Positions 55,199 through 63,939 of a DNA stretch of 64,000 bases are shown one piece after another (the first letter of the stretch is position 1; each line of letters starts with the position of its first letter). The DNA is from Desulfovibrio fairfieldensis. GTDB taxonomy: Bacteria; Desulfobacterota; Desulfovibrionia; Desulfovibrionales; Desulfovibrionaceae. The stretch lies in contig NZ_CP014229.1 of NCBI RefSeq assembly GCF_001553605.1, positions 96,001 to 160,000 of the forward strand, read 5' to 3'. The notes below the pieces were generated by a model. The model did no database searches, was not told the origin of the DNA, and worked only from the letters and a program-made list of their open reading frames with translations. The position numbers were made by a program, and so were the translations under genes.

Positions 55199-56794
55199 TT
55201 GGAAAGATTCAGCGCATGGTTGAGGGCACACGGTTGGACGCTGCTTGTTCTGCTGTTTCTGCCGCTTGCGGGCATGGCCCTTTTCCCTTTCGCGCATTCC
55301 TTGCTCAGTTCCGGCAAAACGCCGCCGGTCGCCATGAACGACGACGCCCAGCTCATTTTGTTTGTGACGGGGGGCTGCGGGCTGCTGCTGATGGGCTTTC
55401 TGCTCCTGGCGCACAGCCGGAACCGGAACGCCAGGCTCCGCCAGGAAAGCATGGAACGGAGCCTGGAATACCAAAAGCTGATCACTGAGGCCACCAAGGG
55501 CCTGTACGAAAGCATCTATGAGGTGGACGTCACCCGCGACAGGGCGGACAGCGAGGAAACCCGTCATTATTTCGAGCGGCTGGGCATTGCCGGCGACACG
55601 CCCTTCGAGGAGGCCCTGCGGCATATCGCGGCCCGGCAGATCCGGGAAGAGGACCGCCGTGGCTATCTGGCCACCTTTTCTCCGGACAGGGTTCTGCGGA
55701 CCTACCGCGAGGGCGTGCGCAGCCTGCGCTATGAATTCATGATCTCCGAGGACGGCAAGAATTATTACTGGCTGCGCATCATAGCGCGCATCTTTGTTCT
55801 GCCCTTCGACCAGTCCGTGCGGATGATCGTCTACCGGCAGAATATCGACGAGGAAAAGCATCACTGGAAGGCATACCAGTATCAGCAGATACTTATGGAG
55901 GCCGCCAAGGGTCTGTATGAAAATATCTATGAGATGGATATGACCCACAATTGCGCCGCCAACGAGGAAACCCGCGCCTATTTCGAAAGCCTGGGATTGC
56001 CGGGCGATGCCCCCTACGACCGCTTTTTGCATCATGTGGCTGAAAAGCAGATCAAGGCCGAGCACCGGCAGCGGTATCTGGACGCCTTCTTGTCGGACAA
56101 TGTGCTTGCGGCCCACGCCAACGGCACGGATCGCCAGGTCTGCGAAGTCATGCTTTCCACTGATGACGGCGAGGCGTATTACTGGCTGCGCATCACGGCC
56201 CGCATTTTTTTCTGGGATGAAGACAAATCCGTACGGATTTTTTCTTTCCGCCAGAACATCGACGAGGAAAAAAGGCGGGAAAGCAGGCTCTCCGCCCAGG
56301 CCCGGCTGGACCCGCTGACCGGCCTGTACAACAAGGCGGCCACGGAACAGCACATCAGCGAGATTCTGGCCGCATGCAAGACCGAGGACCGCCGCTTCGC
56401 CTTTTTTATGCTGGATATTGACGACTTCAAACGGGTCAATGACGATTTCGGACACGCCGTGGGCGATATGGTCATCCGCGAATTTGCCCTGGAATTGAAG
56501 CGGCAGTTCAGAGACACGGATATCGCGGGCCGTATCGGCGGCGACGAGTTTGCGGCCTTTCTGCCGGTGCCCGGCAGGGCCTGGGTGGAGCGGAAGGCAT
56601 CTAAGCTGGGCGCGGCCCTGCGCAAGAGCTTTATGTCGGAGACCTACGCCTTCGGTATTACCGCCAGTATCGGCATCGCCCTGGCGCCGAGGGACGGCAA
56701 GGACTTCGCCACATTGTACAGAAACGCCGATGCCGCTTTGTACCAGGCCAAGAAGCGGGGCAAGGACGGCTTCAGCGTTCACGCCGGGGCCTGA
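55199..56794 (+). CDS. Diguanylate cyclase with duplicated PAS-like sensor domains
   Basis: The protein of about 531 residues has two membrane segments (TLLVLLFLPLAGMALFPF and LFVTGGCGLLLMGFLLLA), two consecutive homologous sensor domains (starting YQKLITEATKGLYESIYEVD and YQQILMEAAKGLYENIYEMD, each ending RQNIDEEK), and a GGDEF domain. The latter has DPLTGLYNKAA, LDIDDFKRVND, active motif RIGGDEF and an inhibitory site RDTD five residues before it. It should produce cyclic di-GMP. The start is uncertain: a TTG at 55199 has AGAGGG eight bases upstream; an ATG at 55154 and a TTG at 55088 are in frame. Confidence 0.88.
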   Translation: MERFSAWLRAHGWTLLVLLFLPLAGMALFPFAHSLLSSGKTPPVAMNDDAQLILFVTGGCGLLLMGFLLLAHSRNRNARLRQESMERSLEYQKLITEATKGLYESIYEVDVTRDRADSEETRHYFERLGIAGDTPFEEALRHIAARQIREEDRRGYLATFSPDRVLRTYREGVRSLRYEFMISEDGKNYYWLRIIARIFVLPFDQSVRMIVYRQNIDEEKHHWKAYQYQQILMEAAKGLYENIYEMDMTHNCAANEETRAYFESLGLPGDAPYDRFLHHVAEKQIKAEHRQRYLDAFLSDNVLAAHANGTDRQVCEVMLSTDDGEAYYWLRITARIFFWDEDKSVRIFSFRQNIDEEKRRESRLSAQARLDPLTGLYNKAATEQHISEILAACKTEDRRFAFFMLDIDDFKRVNDDFGHAVGDMVIREFALELKRQFRDTDIAGRIGGDEFAAFLPVPGRAWVERKASKLGAALRKSFMSETYAFGITASIGIALAPRDGKDFATLYRNADAALYQAKKRGKDGFSVHAGA

Positions 56795-56931
56795 ACCGCC
56801 CCTTGCCGCGCGCTCCCGGCCTTGACCCCGGCCGTGGGATATGGGAGATGAAGCGCGTATGGAAGGCGTGCCGGGCTTGTCCGCGCCCGTCTTCCTGCCG
56901 TGCCGGTCATATGCCGGGCGGCGTCTTTCTC

Positions 56932-57078
56932 AGAGCAAAGTAATTTTCAAAATTACTTTGCTCCGGCGGCTGCGAAAGCGGACGCCCGCGCCTGAAACCA
57001 AGGCGGGACCGCGTTCCCGCCGCAGGCTGAGGGCAGCGTCAACTTTGAGAATGTCAATTCTCAAAGTCAATCTGCTCT
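56932..57078. repeat. Family B dispersed element, full copy
   Basis: The 371-base gap before era holds this 147-base element. It begins AGAGCAAAGTAATTTTC within a perfect palindrome (56934-56963), continues with GCGAAAGCGGACGCCCGCG and GGCTGAGGGCAGCGTCA, then a TTTGAGAAT...ATTCTCAAA hairpin, and ends TGCTCT, the complement of its start. Module order matches 30547-30793. Confidence 0.65.
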
Positions 57079-57165
57079 GGTCTGTTTTCGCGCCGCTTCG
57101 CGTCGGCGCGGTCACGATATCTAACGGCGGCCCCGCACAGCCCGCGATCCGCCGGGGAGAAGATA

Positions 57166-58089
57166 ATGACGGATCATACCTATCGTTGCGGCTGGGTGGC
57201 GCTCATGGGCCCGCCCAATGCCGGAAAATCCACGCTGTTGAACGCCCTGCTGGGCCAGAAAGTGACCATTGTCACGCCCAAACCCCAGACCACGCGCAAT
57301 CAGATCGTAGGCATTCTCACTGACGAGGAGGCCCAGGTCATCTTTATGGATACGCCGGGCCTGACCCAGGTGCGCGGCCGTTTGAGCAAAACCATGATCC
57401 AGGCGGTCTGGCAGAGCCTCGGTCAGGCGGACGTGATCATGCCCATTCTGGATTCCCATCTTTACATCCGGCACCCGGAATTTCTGGACCGGGATCTGGC
57501 CCCGGTGGCCGAAGCCCTGGCCAGCGACGAGCGGCCCATGATCGTGGTGGTCAACAAGGTGGACCTGTTCAGCGACAAAAGCCGGATGCTGCCCCTGCTG
57601 ACCCGCCTGAACGAAATGTGGCCCAGGGCCGACATCTTTCCGACCTCGGCCTTGCGTCGGGACGGCCTGCCGGAGCTCAAAGCCCTGATCCGCTCCAAAC
57701 TGCCCGAAGGGCCCGCGCAGTTCCCCGAGGACCAGATTTCCACCGCTTCCCTGCGTTTCATGGCCGCCGAGATCATCCGCGAAAAGCTCTTTCTGCATCT
57801 GCGCCAGGAAGTGCCCTATGCCGTGGCCGTGGACGTGGAAAGTTGGGAAGAGGACGAGGAGCGCGGCCAGACCGTGATCCACGCCGTGATTTACGTGGCC
57901 CGGCCCATGCACAAGGCCATGGTCATCGGGCGGGCGGGCGCTTCCATCAAACAGATCGGCAGCGAGGCCCGCAAGGACATCCAGGAGCTGGTGGGCGGCA
58001 AGGTGCATCTGGAACTCTGGGTCAAGGTGCGCGAGCATTGGACGGAAGATCCGGCCTTTCTGCGCGACCTGGGCCTTATGGCGGAGTAG
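57166..58089 (+). CDS. era: GTPase Era
   Basis: The 307-residue GTPase assists 30S ribosome assembly by binding the 3' end of 16S rRNA. GTPase motifs are GPPNAGKST (G1), [11 protein letters not shown] (G3) and VVNKVDLF (G4); the C-terminal KH domain contains [29 protein letters not shown] precedes the ATG. It is followed by yggS with five bases between, so the two are co-transcribed. Confidence 0.97.
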   Translation: MTDHTYRCGWVALMGPPNAGKSTLLNALLGQKVTIVTPKPQTTRNQIVGILTDEEAQVIFMDTPGLTQVRGRLSKTMIQAVWQSLGQADVIMPILDSHLYIRHPEFLDRDLAPVAEALASDERPMIVVVNKVDLFSDKSRMLPLLTRLNEMWPRADIFPTSALRRDGLPELKALIRSKLPEGPAQFPEDQISTASLRFMAAEIIREKLFLHLRQEVPYAVAVDVESWEEDEERGQTVIHAVIYVARPMHKAMVIGRAGASIKQIGSEARKDIQELVGGKVHLELWVKVREHWTEDPAFLRDLGLMAE

Positions 58090-58094
58090 CGGGC

Positions 58095-58814
58095 ATGAGT
58101 GCCGAAGACGTATTGCGCGAGCGTTATGCGCGTGTTCTGGAGCGGCTGGACGCGGCCTGCGCGGCCGCGGGCCGCGGGCGGGAGGACGTGGCCCTGATCG
58201 CGGTGTCCAAGCTGCATCCGGCCGCTGACGTGGCCGCCGTGGCCCGCGCCGGGCAGGTGGATTTCGGCGAGAATTACGTGCAGGAGGCCCTGCAGAAGCG
58301 CGAGGAACTGGCGGGCGAGCCCGCCTGCCGGAACGTGCGCTGGCATATGATCGGGCACGTCCAGAGCCGCAAGGCCGCCCAGGTGGCCGGGGCCTTCGCC
58401 CTGATCCATACCTTGGATTCACGCAAGCTGGCTGACGGCCTGGAACGGCGTCTGGCCGTCCTGGAAGCGCGCCAGCCGGTGCTCATGGAAGTCAACGTGG
58501 CCGCCGAGCCGCAGAAATCCGGCATCATGGCTGAAGATCTGCCTGTTCTGGCCGATTATATAGTGGAGAACTGCCCGCATCTGGAACTGCGCGGCCTGAT
58601 GTGCCTGCCGCCGGTCTTCGACGCGGGCGAAGCGGCACGGCCGCACTTCGCGCGTCTGCGCGTCCTGTGTGAGGAGTTGCGCGTGCGACTGGGCCTGCCC
58701 CTGCCCGAGCTTTCCATGGGCATGAGCGGGGATTTTGAGGCGGCGGTGGCCGAAGGTGCCACCCTGGTGCGCATCGGCACGGATATTTTCGGGCCGCGCC
58801 CGCCCAGAACATAA
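58095..58814 (+). CDS. YggS/ProsC-family PLP homeostasis protein
   Basis: The 239-residue single-domain alanine-racemase fold protein binds PLP without known catalysis and keeps B6 levels balanced. The PLP lysine is in LIAVSKLHPAADV; other family segments are FGENYVQEALQKR, WHMIGHVQSRK (usually FIGxLQxNK), GLMCLPP and LSMGMSGDFEAAV with the IGTDIFG C-terminal motif. It starts five bases after era. The fliL promoter lies just beyond its stop. Confidence 0.94.
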   Translation: MSAEDVLRERYARVLERLDAACAAAGRGREDVALIAVSKLHPAADVAAVARAGQVDFGENYVQEALQKREELAGEPACRNVRWHMIGHVQSRKAAQVAGAFALIHTLDSRKLADGLERRLAVLEARQPVLMEVNVAAEPQKSGIMAEDLPVLADYIVENCPHLELRGLMCLPPVFDAGEAARPHFARLRVLCEELRVRLGLPLPELSMGMSGDFEAAVAEGATLVRIGTDIFGPRPPRT

Positions 58815-58818
58815 ATGT

Positions 58819-58835
58819 TTGGCATAAAGCCTGCA
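58819..58835 (+). promoter_or_regulatory. Sigma-54 promoter upstream of fliL
   Basis: TTGGCATAAAGCCTGCA matches the -24 (TGGCA) and -12 (TGC) elements with correct spacing, the invariant GG and GC both present. Expected start is about 58846, 53 bases before the fliL ATG. Sigma-54 control of flagellar genes is common. Confidence 0.65.
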
Positions 58836-58898
58836 TGATTCAGACCGGCCCGGTCTTGAGCCGTCAGGCCGGTTTCAACCCGTCCGGAGTAAGTATAT

Positions 58899-59552
58899 AT
58901 GGCAGCCAAGGACAGCGCCAGGGAAGCCCCGGCCCTGCCGGAAGGGCAGGCCGAAAAGCCCAAGAAGAAATCCAAAGCCAAGCGCCTCGTCATTCTTTTG
59001 GCGATTCTGCTGATGACGCTCAGCGGCGCGGGCCTTGGCGCGTACTGGTGGCTGTATCTGCGCACGCCCGGCAGCGGCGCGGCCCACGCGCCGGCTCCGG
59101 CCAAGACGGAAGCCCCCGCCCCTTCGGCGGCAGCGGGCGGCGCCTCGACACCGGTCCCGTCCGCGCCCGCGTCCGGAGCCCCGGTCTCCGGCTCAGCCGG
59201 AAACGCGGCCGACGCGCCGCGCATCGAGCGCCAGAGCGATCTGCCCCGCAGCGCGGGCCTGGTTCTGCCTCTGCCGCCCATCACGGTCAACTTGTCGGAC
59301 CCCGGCGGGCGGCGTTATCTCAAGCTGGGCATGGAAGTGGAAGTCAATGCCGACGTGTCGGAAGCGCTCAAAGCCCAGAATGCGCGCATCCGCGATGCCG
59401 TCATCATGTTGTTGGCGGGCAAGAGTTTCACGGACATTGCCACGCCCGACGGCAAGGTGCTGCTCAAGGCCGAAGTGGCGGCGCGGCTCAATCAGATTCT
59501 GGGCGCGCAACGCGTGATCCGAGTCTATTTTACGGATTTTGTGGTGGAATAA
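58899..59552 (+). CDS. fliL: Flagellar basal body-associated protein FliL
   Basis: The 217-residue inner membrane protein has a basic N-terminus (EKPKKKSKAKR), one membrane segment (LVILLAILLMTLSGAGLGAYW), an Ala/Pro-rich linker of about 75 residues, and the periplasmic FliL domain: LPPITVNLSDPGGRRYLKLG and the C-terminal QRVIRVYFTDFVVE. It sits next to the stator in the basal body. GGAG precedes the ATG. It is the first gene of fliL-fliN-fliO-fliP-fliQ, set off from fliN by a dispersed element. Confidence 0.93.
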   Translation: MAAKDSAREAPALPEGQAEKPKKKSKAKRLVILLAILLMTLSGAGLGAYWWLYLRTPGSGAAHAPAPAKTEAPAPSAAAGGASTPVPSAPASGAPVSGSAGNAADAPRIERQSDLPRSAGLVLPLPPITVNLSDPGGRRYLKLGMEVEVNADVSEALKAQNARIRDAVIMLLAGKSFTDIATPDGKVLLKAEVAARLNQILGAQRVIRVYFTDFVVE

Positions 59553-59575
59553 GCCCGCGCCGGTGCTTGTTCCGC

Positions 59576-59706
59576 GAGCGTATTTTGCGCTTGGACGTCT
59601 CGCGTAACGGCGAAATGAATTTGCCTTGCGATACGTTCGCGGCGCGGATTTTTCGCGAGAATCCGCACAGAGCGTTTGGATATTTTCAATGTCAGAGCGC
59701 TCTAAG
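59576..59706 (-). repeat. Family A dispersed element, diverged copy 3
   Basis: The fliL-fliN spacer holds a 131-base element starting GAGCGTATTTTGCGCTTGGA and ending AGAGCGCTCTA. It lines up with 61670-61798 at both ends and at the TAACGGCG segment but is degenerate in between. A family B-like piece (CGGCGGGGCCGCAAACGCGG) follows directly. Confidence 0.5.
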
Positions 59707-59765
59707 CCGCTCCGGCGGGGCCGCAAACGCGGACCCTCGCGACGGAGCTGATAACGAGGTACGTC

Positions 59766-60350
59766 ATGTCGCAGGACGATCAGGAAGCCTTGGCCGCGCA
59801 GTGGGCGGCACAGCTTGAGGAAGAAGAAGCCGGCCAGCCCGGCGGGGATGCCGGAGCGCCGGAGGCTGAGGCCGGGGACGCCGGAGCCGCCGCCGGGGAC
59901 CAGGAGCGTTCGCCCGTGGACGACGAGACTCTGGCCGCGCAGTGGGCCGAAGCCCTGGCCGAGGATGAGGAGGACAAAAGCGGTCCGTCCACTTTCGGCG
60001 GCGCGGGCGCGGGAGGCGGCGGCCAGACCACGGACGCCCACTTCAAGGATATGACCGAGATGTCCCGCCAGCCCAGGGACAACAAGCTCAAACGCGAACT
60101 GGATTTCATCCTGGACATCCCGCTGGACGTCTCGGCGGAGTTGGGCCGTACCCGCCTGCTGATCAATGAACTGCTCCAGTTGGGCCAGGGCTCGGTGGTG
60201 GAGTTGAACAAGCTGGCCGGTGAGCCGCTGGAAGTCTATGTCAACGGCAAACTGGTGGCGCGCGGCGAGGCCGTGGTCATCAACGAGAAATTCGGCGTGC
60301 GCCTCACCGACATCATCAGTCCCATTGAGCGGGTGAAGCAGCTTGGCTAG
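59766..60350 (+). CDS. fliN: Flagellar motor switch protein FliN
   Basis: The 194-residue C-ring protein has the SpoA/FliN domain at its C-terminus: FILDIPLDVSAELGRTRLLI, LGQGSVVELNKLAGEPLEVY, VINEKFGVRLTDIIS. The first half is acidic and low-complexity, with two copies of a motif, QEALAAQWAAQLEEEE (residues 6-21) and ETLAAQWAEALAEDEE (near 58-73). This N-terminal extension is about twice the usual length. The stop overlaps the TTG start of fliO by eight bases. Confidence 0.95.
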   Translation: MSQDDQEALAAQWAAQLEEEEAGQPGGDAGAPEAEAGDAGAAAGDQERSPVDDETLAAQWAEALAEDEEDKSGPSTFGGAGAGGGGQTTDAHFKDMTEMSRQPRDNKLKRELDFILDIPLDVSAELGRTRLLINELLQLGQGSVVELNKLAGEPLEVYVNGKLVARGEAVVINEKFGVRLTDIISPIERVKQLG

Positions 60351-60966
60351 CCGGTACGTTTCAGTGGCGGCCGCCGCGACTGACCCCGGCCTTTCGGGCC
60401 AGGCGGTGCGCGGCGTGGTGGACGGTGCCGCGGCGGTTCCGCGGCCCATGGGCCTGGAGGACGCGGTCCGGGCAGCCGGTGAGCATGTGGCGCGCGGTCT
60501 GGAGCAGGCGGGCCGGATCATGGGCCAGGCCGTGGAGCGCGCGACGGATCATGCCGCGAATCAGGCCGTTGCGGGCGGCCACGTCTCCAGCCTCGGCCAG
60601 ACCTCGTTCAGTTGGGGCGGCTATATGCAGGCCGTGGGCATTCTTTTTTTGCTGCTGGCCGTGCTCTGGCTGCTGGTCTGGCTGGTGCGGCGCTACGGGC
60701 GGTTCAATTTTCTGCCGCGTCCGGGAGCCCTGCCGCGCGGCGCGCTGGTCATGGAGGCCCAGATGCCGCTGGGACCGCGCAAAGGACTTATGGTGGTACG
60801 TTTCTTGAATAGAAGGTTGCTGCTGGGGGTTACTGACCAGCAGATCACCCTTCTGACGGAGGAAGACGCGCACCATGAGCCGCACGACGCAGATTTTCAC
60901 GAGATCATGGAGGAAGCCCGGCGCGGCGGGCCTGCTGACGGCAAGCCTGCTGATCCTGCTGCCTGA
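60343..60966 (+). CDS. fliO: Flagellar biosynthetic protein FliO
   Basis: The 207-residue protein has one membrane segment (AVGILFLLLAVLWLLVWLVR, about residues 98-117), then the FliO domain with MEAQMPLGPRKGLMVVRFLN and RLLLGVTDQQITLL. It helps assemble the FliP ring of the flagellar export gate. The start is TTG at 60343, overlapping fliN by eight bases. Its last 92 bases overlap fliP, an unusually long overlap. The region before the membrane segment is long and Ala-rich. Confidence 0.9.
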   Translation: MASRYVSVAAAATDPGLSGQAVRGVVDGAAAVPRPMGLEDAVRAAGEHVARGLEQAGRIMGQAVERATDHAANQAVAGGHVSSLGQTSFSWGGYMQAVGILFLLLAVLWLLVWLVRRYGRFNFLPRPGALPRGALVMEAQMPLGPRKGLMVVRFLNRRLLLGVTDQQITLLTEEDAHHEPHDADFHEIMEEARRGGPADGKPADPAA

Positions 60967-61672
60967 CCTGGCTTTCGCGGCGCAGGATCTCAGCCTGCCC
61001 GCCATGTCCCTCACGCTGTCCGGCGGCGCGCCGGAACCGACGAAAGTCTCGGTGCTGCTGGAAATCCTCTTCCTGCTCACCGTGCTTTCCGTGGCCCCGG
61101 CCATCATGCTCACGGTCACCAGCTTCACCCGCATCATCATCGTCTTCAGCTTTCTGCGCCAAGCCATGGGCGTGCAGCAGCTGCCGCCCACCCAGATCCT
61201 TGCCAGCCTCGCCATTTTTATGACGGTGGTCATCATGTTTCCGGTGGGCAAGCAGATCAACGATCAGGCCCTGCAACCCTATCTCAACGAACAGATCGAC
61301 TACAAGGTGGCGCTGGACCGGGCCCAGGCCCCGTTGCGCACCTTCATGTTCAAGCACACCCGCGAGAAGGACCTCTCGGTCTTCTATGCCATCACCCAGA
61401 TGGAACTTCCCAAGAACAAGGAAGAAGTGCCCACCATGCTGCTGGCCGCCGCCTATGTGATCAGCGAGCTCAAGACGGCCTTCACCATCGGCTTTCTGAT
61501 CTACATTCCCTTTCTTGTGCTGGATATGGTCATTTCCAGCGTGCTGCTGGCCATGGGCATGATGATGTTGCCGCCCATGATGGTTTCCATGCCCTTCAAG
61601 CTCCTGCTCTTTGTGATGGTGGACGGCTGGAATCTGTTGGTGGGCTCGCTGGTCAACAGTTTTTTGCTTTAG
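60875..61672 (+). CDS. fliP: Flagellar export gate protein FliP
   Basis: The 265-residue protein has a signal peptide (LLTASLLILLPDLAFAAQ) and four membrane segments, with the FliP signatures SFTRIIIVFSFLRQAMGVQQ, PPTQILASLAIFMT and DMVISSVLLAMGMMMLPP. It forms the core of the type III export gate with FliQ and FliR. The ATG at 60875 is inside fliO; starting later would lose the signal peptide. The TAG stop coincides with the first bases of a family A element. Confidence 0.96.
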   Translation: MSRTTQIFTRSWRKPGAAGLLTASLLILLPDLAFAAQDLSLPAMSLTLSGGAPEPTKVSVLLEILFLLTVLSVAPAIMLTVTSFTRIIIVFSFLRQAMGVQQLPPTQILASLAIFMTVVIMFPVGKQINDQALQPYLNEQIDYKVALDRAQAPLRTFMFKHTREKDLSVFYAITQMELPKNKEEVPTMLLAAAYVISELKTAFTIGFLIYIPFLVLDMVISSVLLAMGMMMLPPMMVSMPFKLLLFVMVDGWNLLVGSLVNSFLL

Positions 61673-61798
61673 AGTGTATTGTGCTTGAGATTTGCGCTTT
61701 ACGGCGGGCAAAGCCCGCCTATGGAAATCTTGCGGTCCTTGTTTCACAAGGCCGGGCATTTTGACAGTACAGAGTAATTTCATTGTGAAAATGCTCTA
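61670..61798 (-). repeat. Family A dispersed element, copy 2
   Basis: A 129-base element between fliP and fliQ, starting TAGAGTGTATTGTGCTTGAG and ending AAAATGCTCTA. It is the inverted relative of 30793-30920, matching over its full length. Its first three bases are the fliP stop codon. Confidence 0.75.
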
Positions 61799-61825
61799 AC
61801 TTTCGCTCCCGAGGAGGGCAGCCAG

Positions 61826-62095
61826 ATGTCTCCTGATTTCGTCATCGGTTTCGGCCGCCAGGCCATTGAACTCTGTCTGATGATGGCCCTGCCCATGCTG
61901 GGCGTGGGCCTGGGCGTGGGCGTGGTGGTCAGCGTGATCCAGGCGGCCACCCAGATTCAGGAAATGACCCTGACCTTCATCCCCAAAATCGTCTGCATGT
62001 TCATTGCCCTGCTGCTGGCTCTGCCCTGGCTCATGGAGCGGATGATCACCTTCACCCGCGACGTGTTCATCAACATCCCCACTTATGTGAGATAA
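61826..62095 (+). CDS. fliQ: Flagellar export gate protein FliQ
   Basis: The 89-residue protein has two membrane hairpins: LCLMMALPMLGVGLGVGVVV and IVCMFIALLLALPWLMERM, with IQAATQIQEMTLTFIPKI between them, the FliQ signature. It packs around FliP in the export gate. GAGGAGG precedes the ATG. It is the last flagellar gene in this unit; fliR is not in the window. Confidence 0.95.
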   Translation: MSPDFVIGFGRQAIELCLMMALPMLGVGLGVGVVVSVIQAATQIQEMTLTFIPKIVCMFIALLLALPWLMERMITFTRDVFINIPTYVR

Positions 62096-62132
62096 TTCGG
62101 GCGGGTGCGCGGCGGCGTCTATCCGGGCAGGC

Positions 62133-62702
62133 TTACGGACGCGTGTTCAGGATCTGTTGCAGCCGCTCCGCACTGATCCGCTCCACAGGCAAAATCGGCT
62201 GCGGATCGGCGTCATGGGGAGCGAGGTCTTTTGTATACCAGGCAACGTCGTGCCATGTGCCGCCTTTGAAACCGGCCTTGCGCTGGATTGTGAGCGTCTG
62301 GAAGCCCAGAGAGGCGTGCAGCCGCTCACTTTTGCGGTTGGGAAGCGTGACCAGGGCATATGCCGTTCTGACGCCCTGCAAAAGCAGAATGTCCAGCAGC
62401 ATGCGGTACAGCCGTGCGCCGATGCCCCTCGAGGTCGAGGCGGGATCGAGATACACGGATAATTCCGCGTTCCACTGATACGCCTCGCGCTCGGCCTGTC
62501 GGTGGGCGTAAGCGTAGCCGAGCGTTTCGCCGTCTTCCTCACAGACCAGATACGGATACTCCGCTGAAATGGCGCCGATACGCGCGGCGAATTCGTTCTC
62601 CGAAGGCAGGGTGTACTCAAAGGTCACCGGAGTGTCGATATATTGCGCGTAAATGCGCAGCAGCGCCGCGCTGTCCCCAGGCCGGGCCAATCTGATATTC
62701 AT
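62133..62702 (-). CDS. GNAT-family N-acetyltransferase, phosphinothricin acetyltransferase-like
   Basis: The 189-residue protein has the pattern of the PAT/YncA subgroup: LRIYAQYIDTPVTFEYTLPS at the N-terminus, a GYAYAHRQAEREAYQWNAEL strand pair, the acetyl-CoA loop STSRGIGARLYRMLL and the C-terminal HASLGFQTLTIQRKAGFKGG. Family members acetylate phosphinothricin, methionine sulfoximine or similar compounds; the native substrate is unknown. GGAGG lies directly before the ATG at 62702. It converges on the flagellar unit. Confidence 0.88.
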   Translation of the reverse strand: MNIRLARPGDSAALLRIYAQYIDTPVTFEYTLPSENEFAARIGAISAEYPYLVCEEDGETLGYAYAHRQAEREAYQWNAELSVYLDPASTSRGIGARLYRMLLDILLLQGVRTAYALVTLPNRKSERLHASLGFQTLTIQRKAGFKGGTWHDVAWYTKDLAPHDADPQPILPVERISAERLQQILNTRP

Positions 62703-62872
62703 CTTTCCTCCCCGTGCGTTGTGGTGTCCTCAGCCCGCATGGGTTATGTCGCCGTGGCAATGCAACATGCTCTAACAGTTGTTTTGTTATTGTACAATGC
62801 GCAAAGAGGGACGTATAAATAATGTTTAGATAAAGTTTAGAAAGAATATACATTTTATATTGACTAAAAAAT

Positions 62873-62902
62873 AAAAGGAGGACTCTGTACAGTCCTCCTT
62901 TT
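62873..62902. terminator. Bidirectional terminator after rlmB
   Basis: AAAAGGAGGACT and its complement with a CTGTAC loop, T-rich on both sides (TTTTTT on plus, TTTTATTTTTT on minus). It ends the rlmB transcript. The rest of the 290-base gap (62703-62992) is AT-rich without a supported gene. Confidence 0.8.
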
Positions 62903-62992
62903 TTCATGTTTATTAGGGGCGTCGTTCGTCCGGGAAAGAATACTTCCGGCTAATTTTATTTCAGCTCTATAGTTTTTTATCTTCCCGCCGAA

Positions 62993-63796
62993 CTACACTA
63001 CAGAGCCCCGAGAGCGTGCCGACGCGGCCAGGCCCAGCAGCACGGCTCCGGCCTGGGCCACGTTGAGGGAATCAAAAGGCCGGGCCAGCGGAATGCGCAG
63101 CATATGCGCGCAGCGTTTGGCCACGCCGGGCCGCAGGCCCTTGTCCTCATTGCCGAGCACCAGCACTGCGGGGAGGCGCATGCCGTCCGCAAAGGCGTCC
63201 AGGCTGTTGGGGCCGGGCGCGCCGCCCGCGCCGCCCGCGCCGTAAATGGTCAGGCCCGCTTCCTCGGCGCTGTCCAGGGCGTGGGCCAAGTTGGTCACCT
63301 GGGCCACGGGCAGATGCTCCAAAGCCCCGGCGGCGGCCCGCCGGGCGGCGGGGCCCAGGTAGGCGCTGTTGTGCCGGGGCAGCAGCAGGCCCGCTCCGCC
63401 CAAGGCGTAGAGCGTGCGGCAGAGCGTGCCCACATTGCCGGGATCCTGCACCTGGTCCAGGGCCAGCAGCAGGGGCAGGGGCGCGTCGGGCACGGCGGCC
63501 AGCAATTCTTCCAGTCCGCAGAAGCCGGTAACGGCCAGGCGGGCTACCACCCCCTGGTGGGCCACGGCGTCGCGCCCCTGGCGCGGGCCCCGGCAAAGGC
63601 GGTCCAGTGCCGCGCCGTCCACCAGGCTGAAGCGTACGCCGTTTTGACGGCAGAGGTTCTGCACCTCCCGCGCTTCAGGGCCGTGCAGGCCCTTTTTGCA
63701 GAAAACAAGATCAACGCGCTGGGGCTCGGAGGCGAGCAGTTCCAGCACGGGTTTCAGCCCCGGCAAGAGCGGGGCGTCGTCGGAGTGATCATTCAT
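62993..63796 (-). CDS. rlmB: TrmH-family rRNA 2'-O-methyltransferase, RlmB-like
   Basis: The 267-residue SPOUT enzyme has an N-terminal substrate-binding domain (GLKPVLELLASEPQRVDLVF) and the knotted SAM domain with LLLALDQVQDPGNVGTLCRT, VLVLGNEDKGLRPGVAKRC and the final IPLARPFDSLNVAQAGAVLL, the three TrmH motifs. It probably methylates a ribose in 23S rRNA, as RlmB does at G2251. The start at MNDHSDDAPL was chosen for the GGAG nearby; the frame is open for 54 codons upstream. Confidence 0.9.
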   Translation of the reverse strand: MNDHSDDAPLLPGLKPVLELLASEPQRVDLVFCKKGLHGPEAREVQNLCRQNGVRFSLVDGAALDRLCRGPRQGRDAVAHQGVVARLAVTGFCGLEELLAAVPDAPLPLLLALDQVQDPGNVGTLCRTLYALGGAGLLLPRHNSAYLGPAARRAAAGALEHLPVAQVTNLAHALDSAEEAGLTIYGAGGAGGAPGPNSLDAFADGMRLPAVLVLGNEDKGLRPGVAKRCAHMLRIPLARPFDSLNVAQAGAVLLGLAASARSRGSVV

Positions 63797-63939
63797 GGGC
63801 GTCTCCGGCTGGAGAATTTTGACGGCCGCTGACGGGCGGCCAGGGTTGGAAGGGACGCCGCAAGGCGCGGCGCGCATTCCGGCCTGTGTACGCATCTTCC
63901 CGGTTGAAGGCAAGCCGGGCGGTAAACGGGAGTGAATAT

